A DNA stretch of 53,606 nt from Rhodobacteraceae bacterium UBA7436 (GCA_002478745.1 DLQI01000163.1:5782-59387); one strand, 5' to 3'; counted from the first letter of the stretch, positions 1-9,778 are shown. The notes: generated from the sequence alone by a model not told the origin. Translations and numbers: made by a program.

Positions 1-1
1 A

Positions 2-1213
2 GAAAAAGTCGAACCGAAAGCGTTTGATGACTTCGAGCTACGGCTTGGAGATCTGATGCGTGGTGAGCGGGCGACACTTGGCAAAAGTCTTCTCGATGTT
101 CAACGTGAATTGCGTATCAAAGCCAGCTACATCGCCGCTATCGAAAATGCAGATCCTGAAGCATTTGACACACCCGGTTTCATTGCCGGCTACGTCCGCT
201 CTTATGCTCGCTATTTGAATATGGATCCTGACCATGCTTTTGCTGCGTTTTGCGCCGAGAGCGGATTTTCTGTTGCCCACGGCATGTCTGCTAAAGCATC
301 TGTGGTTAATAAGCCGGCACGCGAAGATCGTTTGACCCGTGTCGCGGGCGGGGACATCTTTTCTAGCCCGAACACGCCATTTGTTCCAATGGGTGAAACA
401 TTCCTTTCGCGGGTTGAACCGGGCGCAATTGGATCAATGGTCGTTCTGTTGGCTCTGATTGGTGCGATTGGTTTCGGTGGATATTCCGTTTTGCAAGAGG
501 TGCAGCGTGTGCAAGTTGCACCTGTCGATCAAACACCAGTTGTTTTGGCAGATCTTGATCCGTTGAACGGTGCTGCGATTACACAGCCTTCTGCTGACGT
601 TATAAATTCGGCTGCTCCACAAGTTCTGGACAATCCGCGTGGCAATGCGCTTGATCGTTTGTACCGCCCTCAGGCATTAGATGTACCAGTGCTTGTTGCC
701 CGTGATGCACCGATCGCAAACATTGATCCACGTTCTATTGGCAGCTTCACAGCGCCAGTGTTCAACGACACAGACGTTAACCTTATTGCTGGAATCAACG
801 GTGCTTTGGCTGAGGCCAACGGTATTGCTGTGCCACAAGTTGTAGAAGGTCCTGCACCTGCATTGCAAATGGTTGCGGCCTATCCATCATGGGTGCGTGT
901 CCGGTCTGCTGAGGGCACTGTGATCTATGAGGCCGTGATGGAAAAAGGCGATACTTGGACAGTGCCAGCAACTGTCGAGCCTTCAACACTGCGCACTGGC
1001 GAAAGTGGCGCCATCTATTTCGCGATGTCTGGCGATTGCTACGGTCCTGCTGGTGCGCGCGGAAGCGTGACATCTAATCTACCACTGGAACAAACAGCCT
1101 TGGCTGCATTGTACGAACCAGCACCTGTAACCAGCGAAACAACATTGGGTCGTATGGTTGCGGATCTTTCAGCGATTGATCCACTTGCGGCACTTCCGTG
1201 TAAGGCCAATTAA
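2..1213 (+). CDS. RodZ-like helix-turn-helix membrane protein, 5' end missing
   Basis: The reading frame is open from base 2, and the residues before the first ATG at 56 (FDDFELRLGDLMRGERATLG) fit the conserved N-terminal part of this family, so the gene starts upstream of the window. A HTH_25-type domain covers roughly the first 70 visible codons (SLLDVQREL, YIAAIENAD). It is followed by a linker, one membrane segment (SMVVLLALIGAIGFGG), a long Pro/Ala-rich periplasmic stretch and a C-terminal DUF4115-like beta domain (SWVRVRSAEGTVIYE). This is the layout of RodZ, which links MreB to the cell-wall machinery. Rhodobacteraceae RodZ-like proteins are poorly studied, so the role is inferred. ispG follows in the same direction. 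Confidence 0.85.
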   Translation, partial: EKVEPKAFDDFELRLGDLMRGERATLGKSLLDVQRELRIKASYIAAIENADPEAFDTPGFIAGYVRSYARYLNMDPDHAFAAFCAESGFSVAHGMSAKASVVNKPAREDRLTRVAGGDIFSSPNTPFVPMGETFLSRVEPGAIGSMVVLLALIGAIGFGGYSVLQEVQRVQVAPVDQTPVVLADLDPLNGAAITQPSADVINSAAPQVLDNPRGNALDRLYRPQALDVPVLVARDAPIANIDPRSIGSFTAPVFNDTDVNLIAGINGALAEANGIAVPQVVEGPAPALQMVAAYPSWVRVRSAEGTVIYEAVMEKGDTWTVPATVEPSTLRTGESGAIYFAMSGDCYGPAGARGSVTSNLPLEQTALAALYEPAPVTSETTLGRMVADLSAIDPLAALPCKAN

Positions 1214-1329
1214 GCCTTACTTCGCTCCTTCGATATCTATGACAATTAATACTGCCCCTAACGGTTGCGGTGGGGCCTTGGGCATTCTATTTCTTAAGTA
1301 ATGTTCCGTTACGCAAAGGTCATTTGCTC

Positions 1330-2457
1330 ATGTCGCTTAATCACATCCGTCCTTGGCGCAATATTTACCGTCGTAAAAGTCGTCAGATCATGGTTGGCAA
1401 CGTGCCAGTTGGTGGTGATGCACCAATCACTGTACAGACGATGACCAACACGCTGACCACTGATCCTTCTGCTACGATCAAACAGATCATTGCAGCGGCA
1501 GAGGCTGGTGCTGATATTGTACGTGTTTCAGTGCCTGACCCTGAAAGCGCTGCGGCGATGAAGGAGATTTGTCGCGAAAGCCCTGTGCCGATCGTGGCCG
1601 ATATTCACTTCCACTACAAACGAGGGATTGAGGCCGCTGAAGCGGGGGCTGCATGCCTTCGGATTAATCCAGGCAACATTGGCGACGAAAAGCGGATCAA
1701 AGAAGTCATTAAAGCCGCTAAAGACAATAACTGTTCCATCCGTATTGGTGTGAACGCTGGTAGCCTTGAGAAAGAGCTGTTGGAAAAATACGGCGAGCCA
1801 TGTCCTGATGCGATGGTCGAAAGTGGTTTGAACCACATTAAAATCCTGCAAGACAATGATTTCCATGAATTTAAGATCAGCTGCAAAGCTTCTGACGTCT
1901 TTATGGCGGCTGCGGCTTACCAACAGTTGGCTGAGGCCACAGACGCACCTATCCACCTTGGGATCACTGAGGCAGGGGGGCTGACTTCTGGAACAATCAA
2001 GTCGGCCATTGGCATGGGCAACCTGCTTTGGATGGGCATCGGGGATACGATCCGTGTATCGCTTTCTGCTGATCCGGTTGAAGAGGTCAAAGTCGGTTAC
2101 GAAATCCTTAAATCACTGGGGCTGCGTCATCGCGGTGTGAACATCATCAGTTGCCCATCATGCGCCCGTCAGGGGTTTGACGTGATCAAAACGGTTGAGA
2201 TTTTAGAAGACCGTTTGGCCCATATCAAAACGCCAATGAGCCTCAGCATTATTGGTTGTGTTGTGAATGGACCAGGTGAGGCGTTGATGACAGATGTTGG
2301 GTTCACCGGCGGTGGTGCTGGTTCTGGCATGGTTTATCTGGCGGGTAAACAAAGCCACAAACAGGACAATGCTTCGATGGTGGAACACATCGTTGAGCAG
2401 GTTGAAGCGCGTGCAGAATTGATTGCCAAAGCAGAAGTAGAAGCACTCGAAGAATAA
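1330..2457 (+). CDS. ispG: 4-hydroxy-3-methylbut-2-enyl-diphosphate synthase (flavodoxin)
   Basis: IspG reduces methylerythritol cyclodiphosphate to HMBPP in the MEP isoprenoid pathway. The 375-residue protein has the family N-terminus (RQIMVGNVPVGGDAPITVQT) and the 4Fe-4S cysteines C275 and C278 (ISCPSCARQG) plus C310 (GCVVNGPGEA). The ATG at 1330 is chosen because AAAGGTC lies 9 bases upstream and the protein then begins in the usual way (MSLNHIRPWRNIYRRKS). An in-frame ATG at 1270 would add 20 hydrophobic residues that are atypical for a cytosolic enzyme. A strong hairpin terminator follows at 2488. Confidence 0.97.
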   Translation: MSLNHIRPWRNIYRRKSRQIMVGNVPVGGDAPITVQTMTNTLTTDPSATIKQIIAAAEAGADIVRVSVPDPESAAAMKEICRESPVPIVADIHFHYKRGIEAAEAGAACLRINPGNIGDEKRIKEVIKAAKDNNCSIRIGVNAGSLEKELLEKYGEPCPDAMVESGLNHIKILQDNDFHEFKISCKASDVFMAAAAYQQLAEATDAPIHLGITEAGGLTSGTIKSAIGMGNLLWMGIGDTIRVSLSADPVEEVKVGYEILKSLGLRHRGVNIISCPSCARQGFDVIKTVEILEDRLAHIKTPMSLSIIGCVVNGPGEALMTDVGFTGGGAGSGMVYLAGKQSHKQDNASMVEHIVEQVEARAELIAKAEVEALEE

Positions 2458-2487
2458 GCAACAACACATTGTTAGACATACGAAAAA

Positions 2488-2518
2488 GGGCAGTGAACTA
2501 AATTCACCGCCCTTTTTT
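2488..2518. terminator. Rho-independent terminator between ispG and the DsbA-like gene
   Basis: GGGCaGTGAA (2488-2497) pairs with TTCACcGCCC (2503-2512) around a five-base loop, with one A/C mismatch. Six T follow on the plus strand (2513-2518), and a run of A precedes the stem, so it can work in both directions between the convergent genes. Confidence 0.85.
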
Positions 2519-2540
2519 GCACGTTAGCGAATGCTAAATT

Positions 2541-3290
2541 TTAGCTGCGTTTGTCATTCACAACCATCATCAGTTGATCATAAGGTAAATACCCGCGCAG
2601 CATTTCGTCTTGCAGCACAAATGTTGGCGTGCCTGTGATCCGCAAAATTTGTGCAAGCTCGTTGGTTTTTGCCAACTGTTCAGCCACTTCAGGACCGTTC
2701 ATTTTCGCTTCAACGGCTGCCATATCCAATCCGAATGTATTGCCCAAACGGTTTAGGCTGGTCATGCTCAGCTCACCGGGGAAGGTCATCAATGAATCGT
2801 TGATCGCTTTGTAGGCGTCATCACCGGCGGCCAATTTAACAGCGATGGCAAAGCGCGATGCCAATACGGATTGTTCGCCCAAAATCGGGAACTCTTTGAC
2901 GATCAAGCGGATATTGCCATCTGTTTCAAGCATCTTGGCGACTTCGGTGTGCGCCTTGCGGCAGTACCCACAGCGGTAGTCCAAGAATTCTACCAATGTG
3001 ATATCGCCGTCAGGATTACCGCCGACATAAGAATAACCATCGTTGAACAGGGCTTCGGCGTTGTCGCTGACCAAATTCAGATCAGCTTGCGCCGCTTGTT
3101 GTTGTTGGCGTGCTTCGAGCTGGTTGACGGCTTCCATGATCACTTGGGGTTGGTCCATCAAGTAGGCGCGGACTTCTTCGCGGAAGATGGCGCGTTCTTC
3201 ACCGCTCATGTTTGTGAGATCGAGTGCTGACGCAGGAAGTGCAACGGTGCAGGTTAAGGCTGCTGCGGAAAGCAGATGTGAAAGGCGCAT
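2541..3290 (-). CDS. DsbA/ScsC-like periplasmic thiol-disulfide oxidoreductase
   Basis: This 249-residue protein has a signal peptide (MRLSHLLSAAALTCTVALPASA), an ScsC-type N-terminal helical region rich in Gln (about residues 25-75), and a thioredoxin-fold domain. The CGYC active site is at C107/C110, and the cis-Pro loop is ITGTPTFVL. It probably oxidises, isomerises or protects cysteines of periplasmic proteins; ScsC homologues oligomerise through the N-terminal helices. The start lies 3 bases after the stop of the M48 protease gene, so the two genes are probably co-transcribed as an envelope-quality unit. Whether it acts as oxidase or isomerase cannot be told from the sequence. Confidence 0.9.
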   Translation of the reverse strand: MRLSHLLSAAALTCTVALPASALDLTNMSGEERAIFREEVRAYLMDQPQVIMEAVNQLEARQQQQAAQADLNLVSDNAEALFNDGYSYVGGNPDGDITLVEFLDYRCGYCRKAHTEVAKMLETDGNIRLIVKEFPILGEQSVLASRFAIAVKLAAGDDAYKAINDSLMTFPGELSMTSLNRLGNTFGLDMAAVEAKMNGPEVAEQLAKTNELAQILRITGTPTFVLQDEMLRGYLPYDQLMMVVNDKRS

Positions 3291-3293
3291 GGG

Positions 3294-4634
3294 TTATTTC
3301 CTCTTTTTGGTCGCACGTTCAGAAGCAATCAACACATCCTGTGCGCGTTGCCAAGGGCCAGAGCCGCGTGGAAGTATTCCAACTGCTCGTTTTGAGTGAA
3401 TTTTTGCATCTGCCATGCGTCCCTGTAGGGCATAGCGTTCTGCGGTGGTTAGAGCAGCCATGCCAGGCTGTTTGGATTTGGCATATGTTACTGCAAGGTC
3501 ACGCAGCATACTGCCATCGCGAAAGTCGATGCTGCGGGATTTTTCCAGAACTGATTTTGCTTTGCTGATGTTTCCCGAAGCGAGCAGCGCACGCCCATAG
3601 CCTGCTAACAAAAGGGAATTGCGCGGCGCAAGATTCACAGCGCGTGCATATGTGTTCGTTGCGGCGGCGAAATTGCGCGTCTCGATCAGGATTTGGCCGC
3701 GCTGATCGCGCAAAAAGGGGTCTTTGGGGCGCAATGCAATGGCACCGTTAATAGCCTTGAGTGCCTTTTTTGTATTGGAATTACGGTGGTGGGCCACTGC
3801 TTCGCGCAAGAGGGCAACATCTTTGTATCCCGTTTCACCAATACGCCGCAGCGTCCATTTAGGGGCGCGTGTATAGGCAGTTATTTTACCCTTGAGGCGG
3901 GCGAACCAATAATCGGCTTCGCTTTTTACTGGCGCTTTGTCTGAGGCCACGAACCCTTGCAAATTGCGGATACGGTCACGCGATAGGGGATGACTGCGGG
4001 TATAGGGATCTTGGCGTGTTTCCGCGAGCAACTCTTGGCCGCGAAAAATTTCGAACACGTCCAACATGCCTTTGGTACTGATGCCAGCACTACGCAAAAA
4101 ACGGACACCTGATTGGTCGGCTGAAGCCTCTTCTGCCCTTGTATGCTTAAAGAAAACCCGTTGCGCGAGGCTTTGGCTTCCCAACGCGATGCCTACGGCA
4201 CCATCGGCTGAACCAGCTGCAGCTGTAGCAACCGCAAGTGCGATTCCAAGTCCCGCGATGGTGCGAGAATTTCCAAGGTTGCTGAGGCGGCGTGTGATAT
4301 GTCCATTCACGATATGCGCTGCTTCATGCGCGATGACACCTTGCAGCATATCGGCACGCTGCATTTTGTTGATCAGACCATAATTGATAAAGATCGCATC
4401 ATTGCCAACGACAAAGGCATTCAGCCCACTGTCGTTGACGATCAACACCTTCACCCGTGTTGGGCTAAGGCCCGCTGCGCGCAAAATTGGCGCGGCAATT
4501 TGTTGAAGCGCATATTCCGCATCGGCGTCGCGTAACAACCCACGCGCTTGGGCGGTGGCGGTTGTGAGCACCATCAGTGTGGCCATGACGGCGGCGACTA
4601 TTGACGAACGGGCAAAGAAGCGATGAAAGGTCAT
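3294..4634 (-). CDS. M48 family metalloprotease with TPR-like C-terminus (BepA-like)
   Basis: A zinc protease of the periplasm or outer-membrane quality control type. With the ATG at 4634 the product is 446 residues, begins with a signal peptide ending at about TATAQA, and carries the HEAAH zinc motif (H103, E104, H107). The C-terminal half (KALKAINGAIALRPKDP, AATNTYARAVNLAPRN) is made of TPR-like repeats, as in BepA/YfgC. An ATG at 4658 would add 8 residues before the signal peptide and would overlap the divergent aminotransferase start at 4657, so the promoters of both genes must lie inside each other's coding DNA. It probably forms an operon with the DsbA-like gene. Confidence 0.9.
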   Translation of the reverse strand: MTFHRFFARSSIVAAVMATLMVLTTATAQARGLLRDADAEYALQQIAAPILRAAGLSPTRVKVLIVNDSGLNAFVVGNDAIFINYGLINKMQRADMLQGVIAHEAAHIVNGHITRRLSNLGNSRTIAGLGIALAVATAAAGSADGAVGIALGSQSLAQRVFFKHTRAEEASADQSGVRFLRSAGISTKGMLDVFEIFRGQELLAETRQDPYTRSHPLSRDRIRNLQGFVASDKAPVKSEADYWFARLKGKITAYTRAPKWTLRRIGETGYKDVALLREAVAHHRNSNTKKALKAINGAIALRPKDPFLRDQRGQILIETRNFAAATNTYARAVNLAPRNSLLLAGYGRALLASGNISKAKSVLEKSRSIDFRDGSMLRDLAVTYAKSKQPGMAALTTAERYALQGRMADAKIHSKRAVGILPRGSGPWQRAQDVLIASERATKKRK

Positions 4635-4656
4635 GGAAACATTAGGAAGGTTTTTC

Positions 4657-5802
4657 ATGCGAACATCAACCCGTTCCAAAGTTGATCCCTTTATTGTGAT
4701 GGATGTGATGGAAGCCGCCCGCCGCGCAGAAGAGGCAGGACGTCACATTATCCATATGGAAGTTGGGCAACCGGGCACTGGTGCACCGAAGGTTGCAACC
4801 GATGCTCTGGCACGTGCCATGGAGCAGGGGCCGCTTGGGTATACTGTGGCGCTTGGTCTGCCAGCTTTGCGTGCGCGGATCGCGCAGATGTATGGTGAAT
4901 GGTACAATGTTGATCTAAACCCTGAACGTGTTGTGATCACTCCTGGATCGTCTGGCGGCTTCCTTTTGGCCTTTACGGCTCTGTTTGACAGTGGAGATCG
5001 CGTCGGCATCGGCGCACCCGGATACCCTAGCTATCGCCAAATCCTGCACGCATTGGGTTTGCAGCCTGTTGATTTACAAACTGATCCTGCCAATCGATTG
5101 CAGCCGGTTGGGGCTGATTTCGAGGGAATGGATTTGGCAGGGCTAATGGTTGCCTCACCAGGGAACCCTACGGGGACTATGCTGGATCGCTCTGCAATGG
5201 GCGCATTGATTGATGCAGCGTCCGCGCAAAAGGCATCATTCATCAGCGACGAAATCTATCACGGAATTGAGTATGAGGCCAAAGCGGTCACTGCACTTGA
5301 ATTGACCGATGAATGCTATGTTATCAACTCGTTCTCCAAATACTTTAGCATGACGGGCTGGCGCGTTGGTTGGATGGTTGTCCCAGAAGATCACGTGCGC
5401 GTGGTTGAGCGGATAGCGCAAAACATGTTCATCTGTGCGCCCCATGCCAGTCAGGTTGCAGCGCTTGCTGCGATGGACGCTGGGGACGAACTGCAAGCCA
5501 ATTTAGCCGTCTACACGCGCAATCGCTTGTTGATGTTGGAAGGGCTGCCAAAAGCAGGGTTCGATCGCATAGCACCGCCTGACGGGGCGTTTTATGTTTA
5601 TGCAGATGTGTCCGAGATTACGAATGACAGTCGCGCATTGGCTGCAGAAATATTGGAGGGGGCTGGTGTTGCCGTGACACCGGGTCTTGATTTTGATCCG
5701 ATCCGTGGACACCAAACGCTGCGCTTTTCTTATGCGCGCAGCACGCCGCACCTCGAAGAGGGATTGGCTCGCTTGCATAAGTTCATGGCGACAAGAGGTT
5801 AA
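4657..5802 (+). CDS. Class I/II pyridoxal-phosphate aminotransferase
   Basis: A fold-type I PLP enzyme of 381 residues. The PLP lysine is K228 in the motif NSFSKYFSMTGWRVGW. Other family signatures are ITPGSSGGFLLAF (phosphate-binding region), SPGNPTGTM and SDEIYHG. The start at 4657 is preferred over the in-frame ATG at 4633 because AGGAAGG lies 6 bases upstream of it. The amino donor and acceptor cannot be read from the sequence; it belongs to the large AspC-like group, often annotated only as aminotransferase. It is divergent from the M48 gene with a gap of about 22 bases. Confidence 0.9.
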   Translation: MRTSTRSKVDPFIVMDVMEAARRAEEAGRHIIHMEVGQPGTGAPKVATDALARAMEQGPLGYTVALGLPALRARIAQMYGEWYNVDLNPERVVITPGSSGGFLLAFTALFDSGDRVGIGAPGYPSYRQILHALGLQPVDLQTDPANRLQPVGADFEGMDLAGLMVASPGNPTGTMLDRSAMGALIDAASAQKASFISDEIYHGIEYEAKAVTALELTDECYVINSFSKYFSMTGWRVGWMVVPEDHVRVVERIAQNMFICAPHASQVAALAAMDAGDELQANLAVYTRNRLLMLEGLPKAGFDRIAPPDGAFYVYADVSEITNDSRALAAEILEGAGVAVTPGLDFDPIRGHQTLRFSYARSTPHLEEGLARLHKFMATRG

Positions 5803-5868
5803 GCTGAATTCCCATTTGCGACTGTCTGGGTTAAGTTGATCAAAAGAGCCAACAAAGGTCTGTGCAGT

Positions 5869-7083
5869 ATGCGACGGGTTATTCAAACAGCAGCGATGAT
5901 TTTGGCATTTGCGAATGCGGCAAATGCCCAAGATTTCGGTGTTATTGCCCGTGTCGACCCTGTCGCAAGCCAAATTCAAGACGGGTGGTTTGGGAAATCC
6001 AGTGTTGCGCTTCACCTTAGCCAAGGTGTTCCATTTCGGGTGTTCCATCTGGATGACCCCGCGCGGCTTATTGTTGATTTCAAAGAAGCCGATTGGACGG
6101 GTGTGAGAGCGGCCGACATTCTAGAGGCCGATGGGCGGATCACCGCCGTACGTTTCGGCAGCTTTCAGGCGGGTTGGTCGCGCATGGTTTTGGATCTGAG
6201 CGAACCTATGTTGCCCATTGAGATTGGGATGCCAGTTGATCAGGTCACAGGGCGAGCCGTCCTGCGCATTGCACTGGGGCCCGTCACAGAAGAAGAATTC
6301 GCCGCAAATGCGGGATCACCGCCGAACGCGAATTGGGCACCTGAACAAGCGCGGACACCGGCTGTGGAAAAGATAGGCGACGAATTTATCGTAATGATCG
6401 ATCCGGGGCACGGTGGCATTGATCCGGGCGCTGTGCGCGATGGGGTGAATGAAAAGGACCTGATGCTGACGCTGGGGCGGGGGGTGGCAGAAGCCTTGGT
6501 GCGTTCAGGCGAAGCAAAGGCTTTTCTAACGCGCAACGATGACAGCTTTGTTTCGTTGCCGGCGCGGGTCTCGTTGGCGCATGAAGTGGGCGCAGATTTG
6601 TTTATCTCCCTACATGCTGATGCGCTTTCTAACGGGCAGGCGGAGGGTGCGACGGTCTACACGCTGTCGGATGAAGCAAGTGATGCGGCGTCAGCACAAT
6701 TGGCATCACAGCACAATCGCGCCGACATTATTGCAGGTGTCGATTTAAACGGCTCGGACGACGAAGTCGCAAATGTTCTGATTGATTTGGCACGCCAAGA
6801 AACGGGCCCCCGCAGCGAATCCTTGGCTACTATATTGCTTGAGATGATCGAAGAAGCGGGTGCGCCGCTTAGCAAGAAGCGGCAAAAGCAAGCCGGGTTT
6901 TCCGTCTTGAAAAGTGCAGATATACCTTCTGTCCTGATCGAAGTTGGGTTTTTGTCCAGTTCTCGTGATCGTGCAAATTTGCGTGACCCCGAATGGCGCA
7001 ATCTGATGATCTCAGCTTTGGTTCAGGCCATCATTGCATGGAAAGCGGATGACGTGGCAACCCGTCCATTGGTGCGCCAATAG
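5869..7083 (+). CDS. amiC: N-acetylmuramoyl-L-alanine amidase, AmiC type
   Basis: This periplasmic zinc amidase cleaves the stem peptide from MurNAc during cell separation. It has a signal peptide (MRRVIQTAAMILAFANAANA), an AMIN domain (about residues 25-150, binding septal peptidoglycan) and an Amidase_3 domain. The latter shows DPGHGGIDPGA (zinc His), NEKDL (zinc Glu), FISLHADA (zinc His) and VLIEVGFLSS (catalytic Glu). The ATG at 5869 has AAAGG 10 bases upstream and gives a clean signal peptide; a TTG at 5836 in the same frame is less likely. The next gene is a PBP1A, a neighbour order common in alphaproteobacteria. Confidence 0.93.
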   Translation: MRRVIQTAAMILAFANAANAQDFGVIARVDPVASQIQDGWFGKSSVALHLSQGVPFRVFHLDDPARLIVDFKEADWTGVRAADILEADGRITAVRFGSFQAGWSRMVLDLSEPMLPIEIGMPVDQVTGRAVLRIALGPVTEEEFAANAGSPPNANWAPEQARTPAVEKIGDEFIVMIDPGHGGIDPGAVRDGVNEKDLMLTLGRGVAEALVRSGEAKAFLTRNDDSFVSLPARVSLAHEVGADLFISLHADALSNGQAEGATVYTLSDEASDAASAQLASQHNRADIIAGVDLNGSDDEVANVLIDLARQETGPRSESLATILLEMIEEAGAPLSKKRQKQAGFSVLKSADIPSVLIEVGFLSSSRDRANLRDPEWRNLMISALVQAIIAWKADDVATRPLVRQ

Positions 7084-7123
7084 CGTTACGCAAGTTTCTG
7101 CCTATTGAGCACCAAGTCGTGTT

Positions 7124-7152
7124 TTGACCCTAGCGTACCCATGTCATATAGC
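7124..7152 (+). promoter_or_regulatory. Sigma70-type promoter of the PBP1A gene
   Basis: TTGACC (7124-7129), a 17-base spacer, and TATAGC (7147-7152) lie in the 108-base gap before the PBP1A start. The expected transcript start is near 7159, leaving a leader of about 33 bases with a GAAGGGG ribosome-binding site. Confidence 0.6.
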
Positions 7153-7191
7153 TGGGTTAATTAAAGAACATCCTGAAGGGGTGCGCGCGGA

Positions 7192-9744
7192 ATGTTTCGA
7201 TTTATACTGTCATTTTTTGGTGGAATTTTCACAACGATAACAATGGGATTGGGCATGATTGCCCTCACCGTTGGTGCTATCTTTTGGATGTATGGTCGTG
7301 ATTTGCCCAGCCACGAATCTTTGGCAGAATATACACCTCCGACGATCAGCCGGATTTATTCGGGCCAAGGCCGAATAATAGATGAGTTCGCTAAGGAGCG
7401 TCGTCTGTTCGCACCTGCCGATACAATCCCCGATTTGATCAAGCAGGCCTTTGTCAGTGCGGAAGACAAAAACTTTTACGAACACGACGGTTATGATCTT
7501 CGCGGTATCGCCTCGGCTGGCTTTGACGCGGTGCGTACCCGTGGGCGTGATGTGCGCGGTGCATCGACGATTACGCAGCAGGTTATGAAGAACTTCTTGC
7601 TTGGTGGGGAGCGCAAGGCTGAGCGTAAGATTCAAGAGATTATTCTTGCGTCGCGGATCGAGGAAACCCTGGATAAAGAGGGTATTCTCGAGCTGTACCT
7701 TAACGAAATTTTCCTAGGACAAAACAGTTACGGTGTGGCGGCTGCCAGCCAAACTTACTTTAACAAGACCTTGGATGAATTGGCACCTCACGAGGCCGCA
7801 ATGCTTGCCAGTCTCCCAAAAGCGCCGTCTCAGTTCCACCCAGTACGCCGCAAGGATCGTCTTCTTCAACGTCGTAACTTTGTTTTAAAAGAGATGATGG
7901 AGAATGGGTATATCACGGAAGAGACTTTTGAGTTTGAGCGCAAAGCTGAGCTCAAATCAGTGCAGAATGGTGATTTTGAGAGTTTCCGAAATGATTTGCC
8001 GCAGCGTGACTATTTCACTGATGAAATTCGTCGCCAATTGAGTGATGATTTTGGCGAAAGTGAATTCTTTACTGGGGGGCTTTCTGTACGGGCTACAATC
8101 GACAATGAAATGCAGCCAGTCGCGGCCACTGCCTTGCAACGTCAGCTGGAAAGTTACGACAGGTCACAAGGCGTCTGGCACGGCACTGGAAAATCAATTC
8201 CATTGGATCAACTCGGTGACGAGGCCACGTGGCGCGATGCCTTGTCAAAGGTCCGCATTGCCCGCGATATTCGCCTTGAAAATGAATGGTACCCCGCTGT
8301 TGTCCTGGATGTGGGAAAGAACGAAGCACGCCTTGGTATTGAAGGCGTTGAAGAAGATGACGACGGCCACTGGATCCCAGCCAAAGACGTACAATGGGCC
8401 CGCAAACGCCTCACAGATGGTTCATTGGCTAAGAAAGCCCGCGTTGCAGGCGATCTTGTTGCAGTGGGAGAGGTTGTCCATGTGCGCCGCATGACTGCGG
8501 ACAATGACGGTTCCTTTATTCGCTGGACGCTGCGCCAAGTGCCAAATGTTCAAGGCGGGTTTGTTGCGATGGACGTAGACACAGGTCGCGTTATCGCGAT
8601 GCAGGGTGGCTTTAGTTATCAAGCATCCGTGTTTAACCGTGCAACCCAAGCGAAACGCCAACCGGGTTCTAGTTTTAAACCGTTTGTTTATGCTGCCGCC
8701 CTCGACAGTGGCTATACTCCAGCAACGATTGTTGTGGATGCACCGATTGAGATTAACACACCGCAAGGGCTATGGCGTCCGCGCAATTCATCTAACAAAT
8801 TCTACGGCCCAACGCCGCTGCGGACCGGGATCGAACAGTCACGTAACCTTATGACCATTCGTTTGGCCAAAGAGGTGGGGATGGATACGGTTGCGAATTA
8901 TGCCGAAAGCGTTGGTGTTTATAACAACATGGGCCGGTTCCTTGCCAACTCGTTGGGTTCAGAGGAAACCACGCTGTATCAGATGGTCGCCGCTTATGCG
9001 ATGTTTGCGAATGGTGGTGAACTCGTTCAGCCGACATTGGTTGACCGTGTGCAAGACCGCTATGGTAAAACGATTTATCGCCATGATGAACGAGCTTGCG
9101 ACGAGTGCCAAGTTGCCAGTCTTGAGCCGGGGTTCTCACCGCGGATTATCTCGAACCGTGAACGGGTAATGGATCCGATCACTGCCTATCAGCTGACATC
9201 GATGATGACTGGTGTTGTTAAGCGCGGCACGGCGCGTAAAACGGTTAACTTGTCAGTCCCAGCCGCGGGTAAGACTGGGACTACCAACGACGCCAAAGAC
9301 GTTTGGTTTGTTGGCTTTACCAAAAATATAGCTGCGGGTTGTTTCATTGGATACGACACACCAAAATCCTTGGGGCGTAGCGCGTCTGGTGGTGGCATGT
9401 GTGGGCCTGTGTTCAACACGTTCATGAAGGAAGCGACCAAGAAATATGGCGGTGGTGATTTTGACGTTCCTCCGGGTGGCTTCTTTTTGAAGATCGACCG
9501 TTTCACCGGTGCGCGTCTTAGCGATGATGCAACAGGTGATAACGTTGTCGCAGAATATTTCCGTGACGGAGAAGAGCCAGTGTTTGGCATCGCCTTTGAT
9601 GGTGGTTTTGCGATGGGCGCAGATTTGCCATTGTTTGAAGAGGTTGGCGTTACATCCCGCCAAGTGACCACATCGACGGGCAAGAAAGCCGTCGTGGGAC
9701 CAAAAGCCACCTTTGGAACACTGAGTTCTGGCGGTCTTTATTAG
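7192..9744 (+). CDS. mrcA: Penicillin-binding protein 1A, bifunctional transglycosylase/transpeptidase
   Basis: A class A PBP of 850 residues that polymerises glycan strands and crosslinks them at the inner membrane. It has an N-terminal membrane anchor (about residues 5-33) and a GT51 domain with catalytic Glu91 in AEDKNFYEHDG and GASTITQQV. A PBP1A-type OB-like insert follows (about 330-440), then the transpeptidase domain with SxxK at S493-K496 (PGSSFKPF), SRN (SxN) and KTG at 694-696. All catalytic motifs are intact. The length is usual for alphaproteobacterial PBP1A. It has its own promoter and follows amiC. Confidence 0.96.
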   Translation: MFRFILSFFGGIFTTITMGLGMIALTVGAIFWMYGRDLPSHESLAEYTPPTISRIYSGQGRIIDEFAKERRLFAPADTIPDLIKQAFVSAEDKNFYEHDGYDLRGIASAGFDAVRTRGRDVRGASTITQQVMKNFLLGGERKAERKIQEIILASRIEETLDKEGILELYLNEIFLGQNSYGVAAASQTYFNKTLDELAPHEAAMLASLPKAPSQFHPVRRKDRLLQRRNFVLKEMMENGYITEETFEFERKAELKSVQNGDFESFRNDLPQRDYFTDEIRRQLSDDFGESEFFTGGLSVRATIDNEMQPVAATALQRQLESYDRSQGVWHGTGKSIPLDQLGDEATWRDALSKVRIARDIRLENEWYPAVVLDVGKNEARLGIEGVEEDDDGHWIPAKDVQWARKRLTDGSLAKKARVAGDLVAVGEVVHVRRMTADNDGSFIRWTLRQVPNVQGGFVAMDVDTGRVIAMQGGFSYQASVFNRATQAKRQPGSSFKPFVYAAALDSGYTPATIVVDAPIEINTPQGLWRPRNSSNKFYGPTPLRTGIEQSRNLMTIRLAKEVGMDTVANYAESVGVYNNMGRFLANSLGSEETTLYQMVAAYAMFANGGELVQPTLVDRVQDRYGKTIYRHDERACDECQVASLEPGFSPRIISNRERVMDPITAYQLTSMMTGVVKRGTARKTVNLSVPAAGKTGTTNDAKDVWFVGFTKNIAAGCFIGYDTPKSLGRSASGGGMCGPVFNTFMKEATKKYGGGDFDVPPGGFFLKIDRFTGARLSDDATGDNVVAEYFRDGEEPVFGIAFDGGFAMGADLPLFEEVGVTSRQVTTSTGKKAVVGPKATFGTLSSGGLY

Positions 9745-9755
9745 CAATATCGGTT

Positions 9756-9778
9756 AAGGGGAGTGCAAAGCTCTCCTT
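9756..9778 (+). terminator. Weak hairpin after the PBP1A gene
   Basis: AAGGGGAG (9756-9763) pairs with CTCTCCTT (9771-9778), with one G-U pair and a seven-base loop. There is no clear T run after it, so termination is likely to be partial and prfB may receive read-through. Confidence 0.3.

Noticed and set aside
5503..6048. 181-codon minus-strand frame across the aminotransferase/amiC junction
   Set aside because: It is antisense to two clear protein genes, resembles no family and has no start signals.
9189..9710. 173-codon minus-strand frame inside the PBP1A gene
   Set aside because: Antisense shadow of the conserved transpeptidase domain; low-complexity Pro/Ser/Lys-rich composition.
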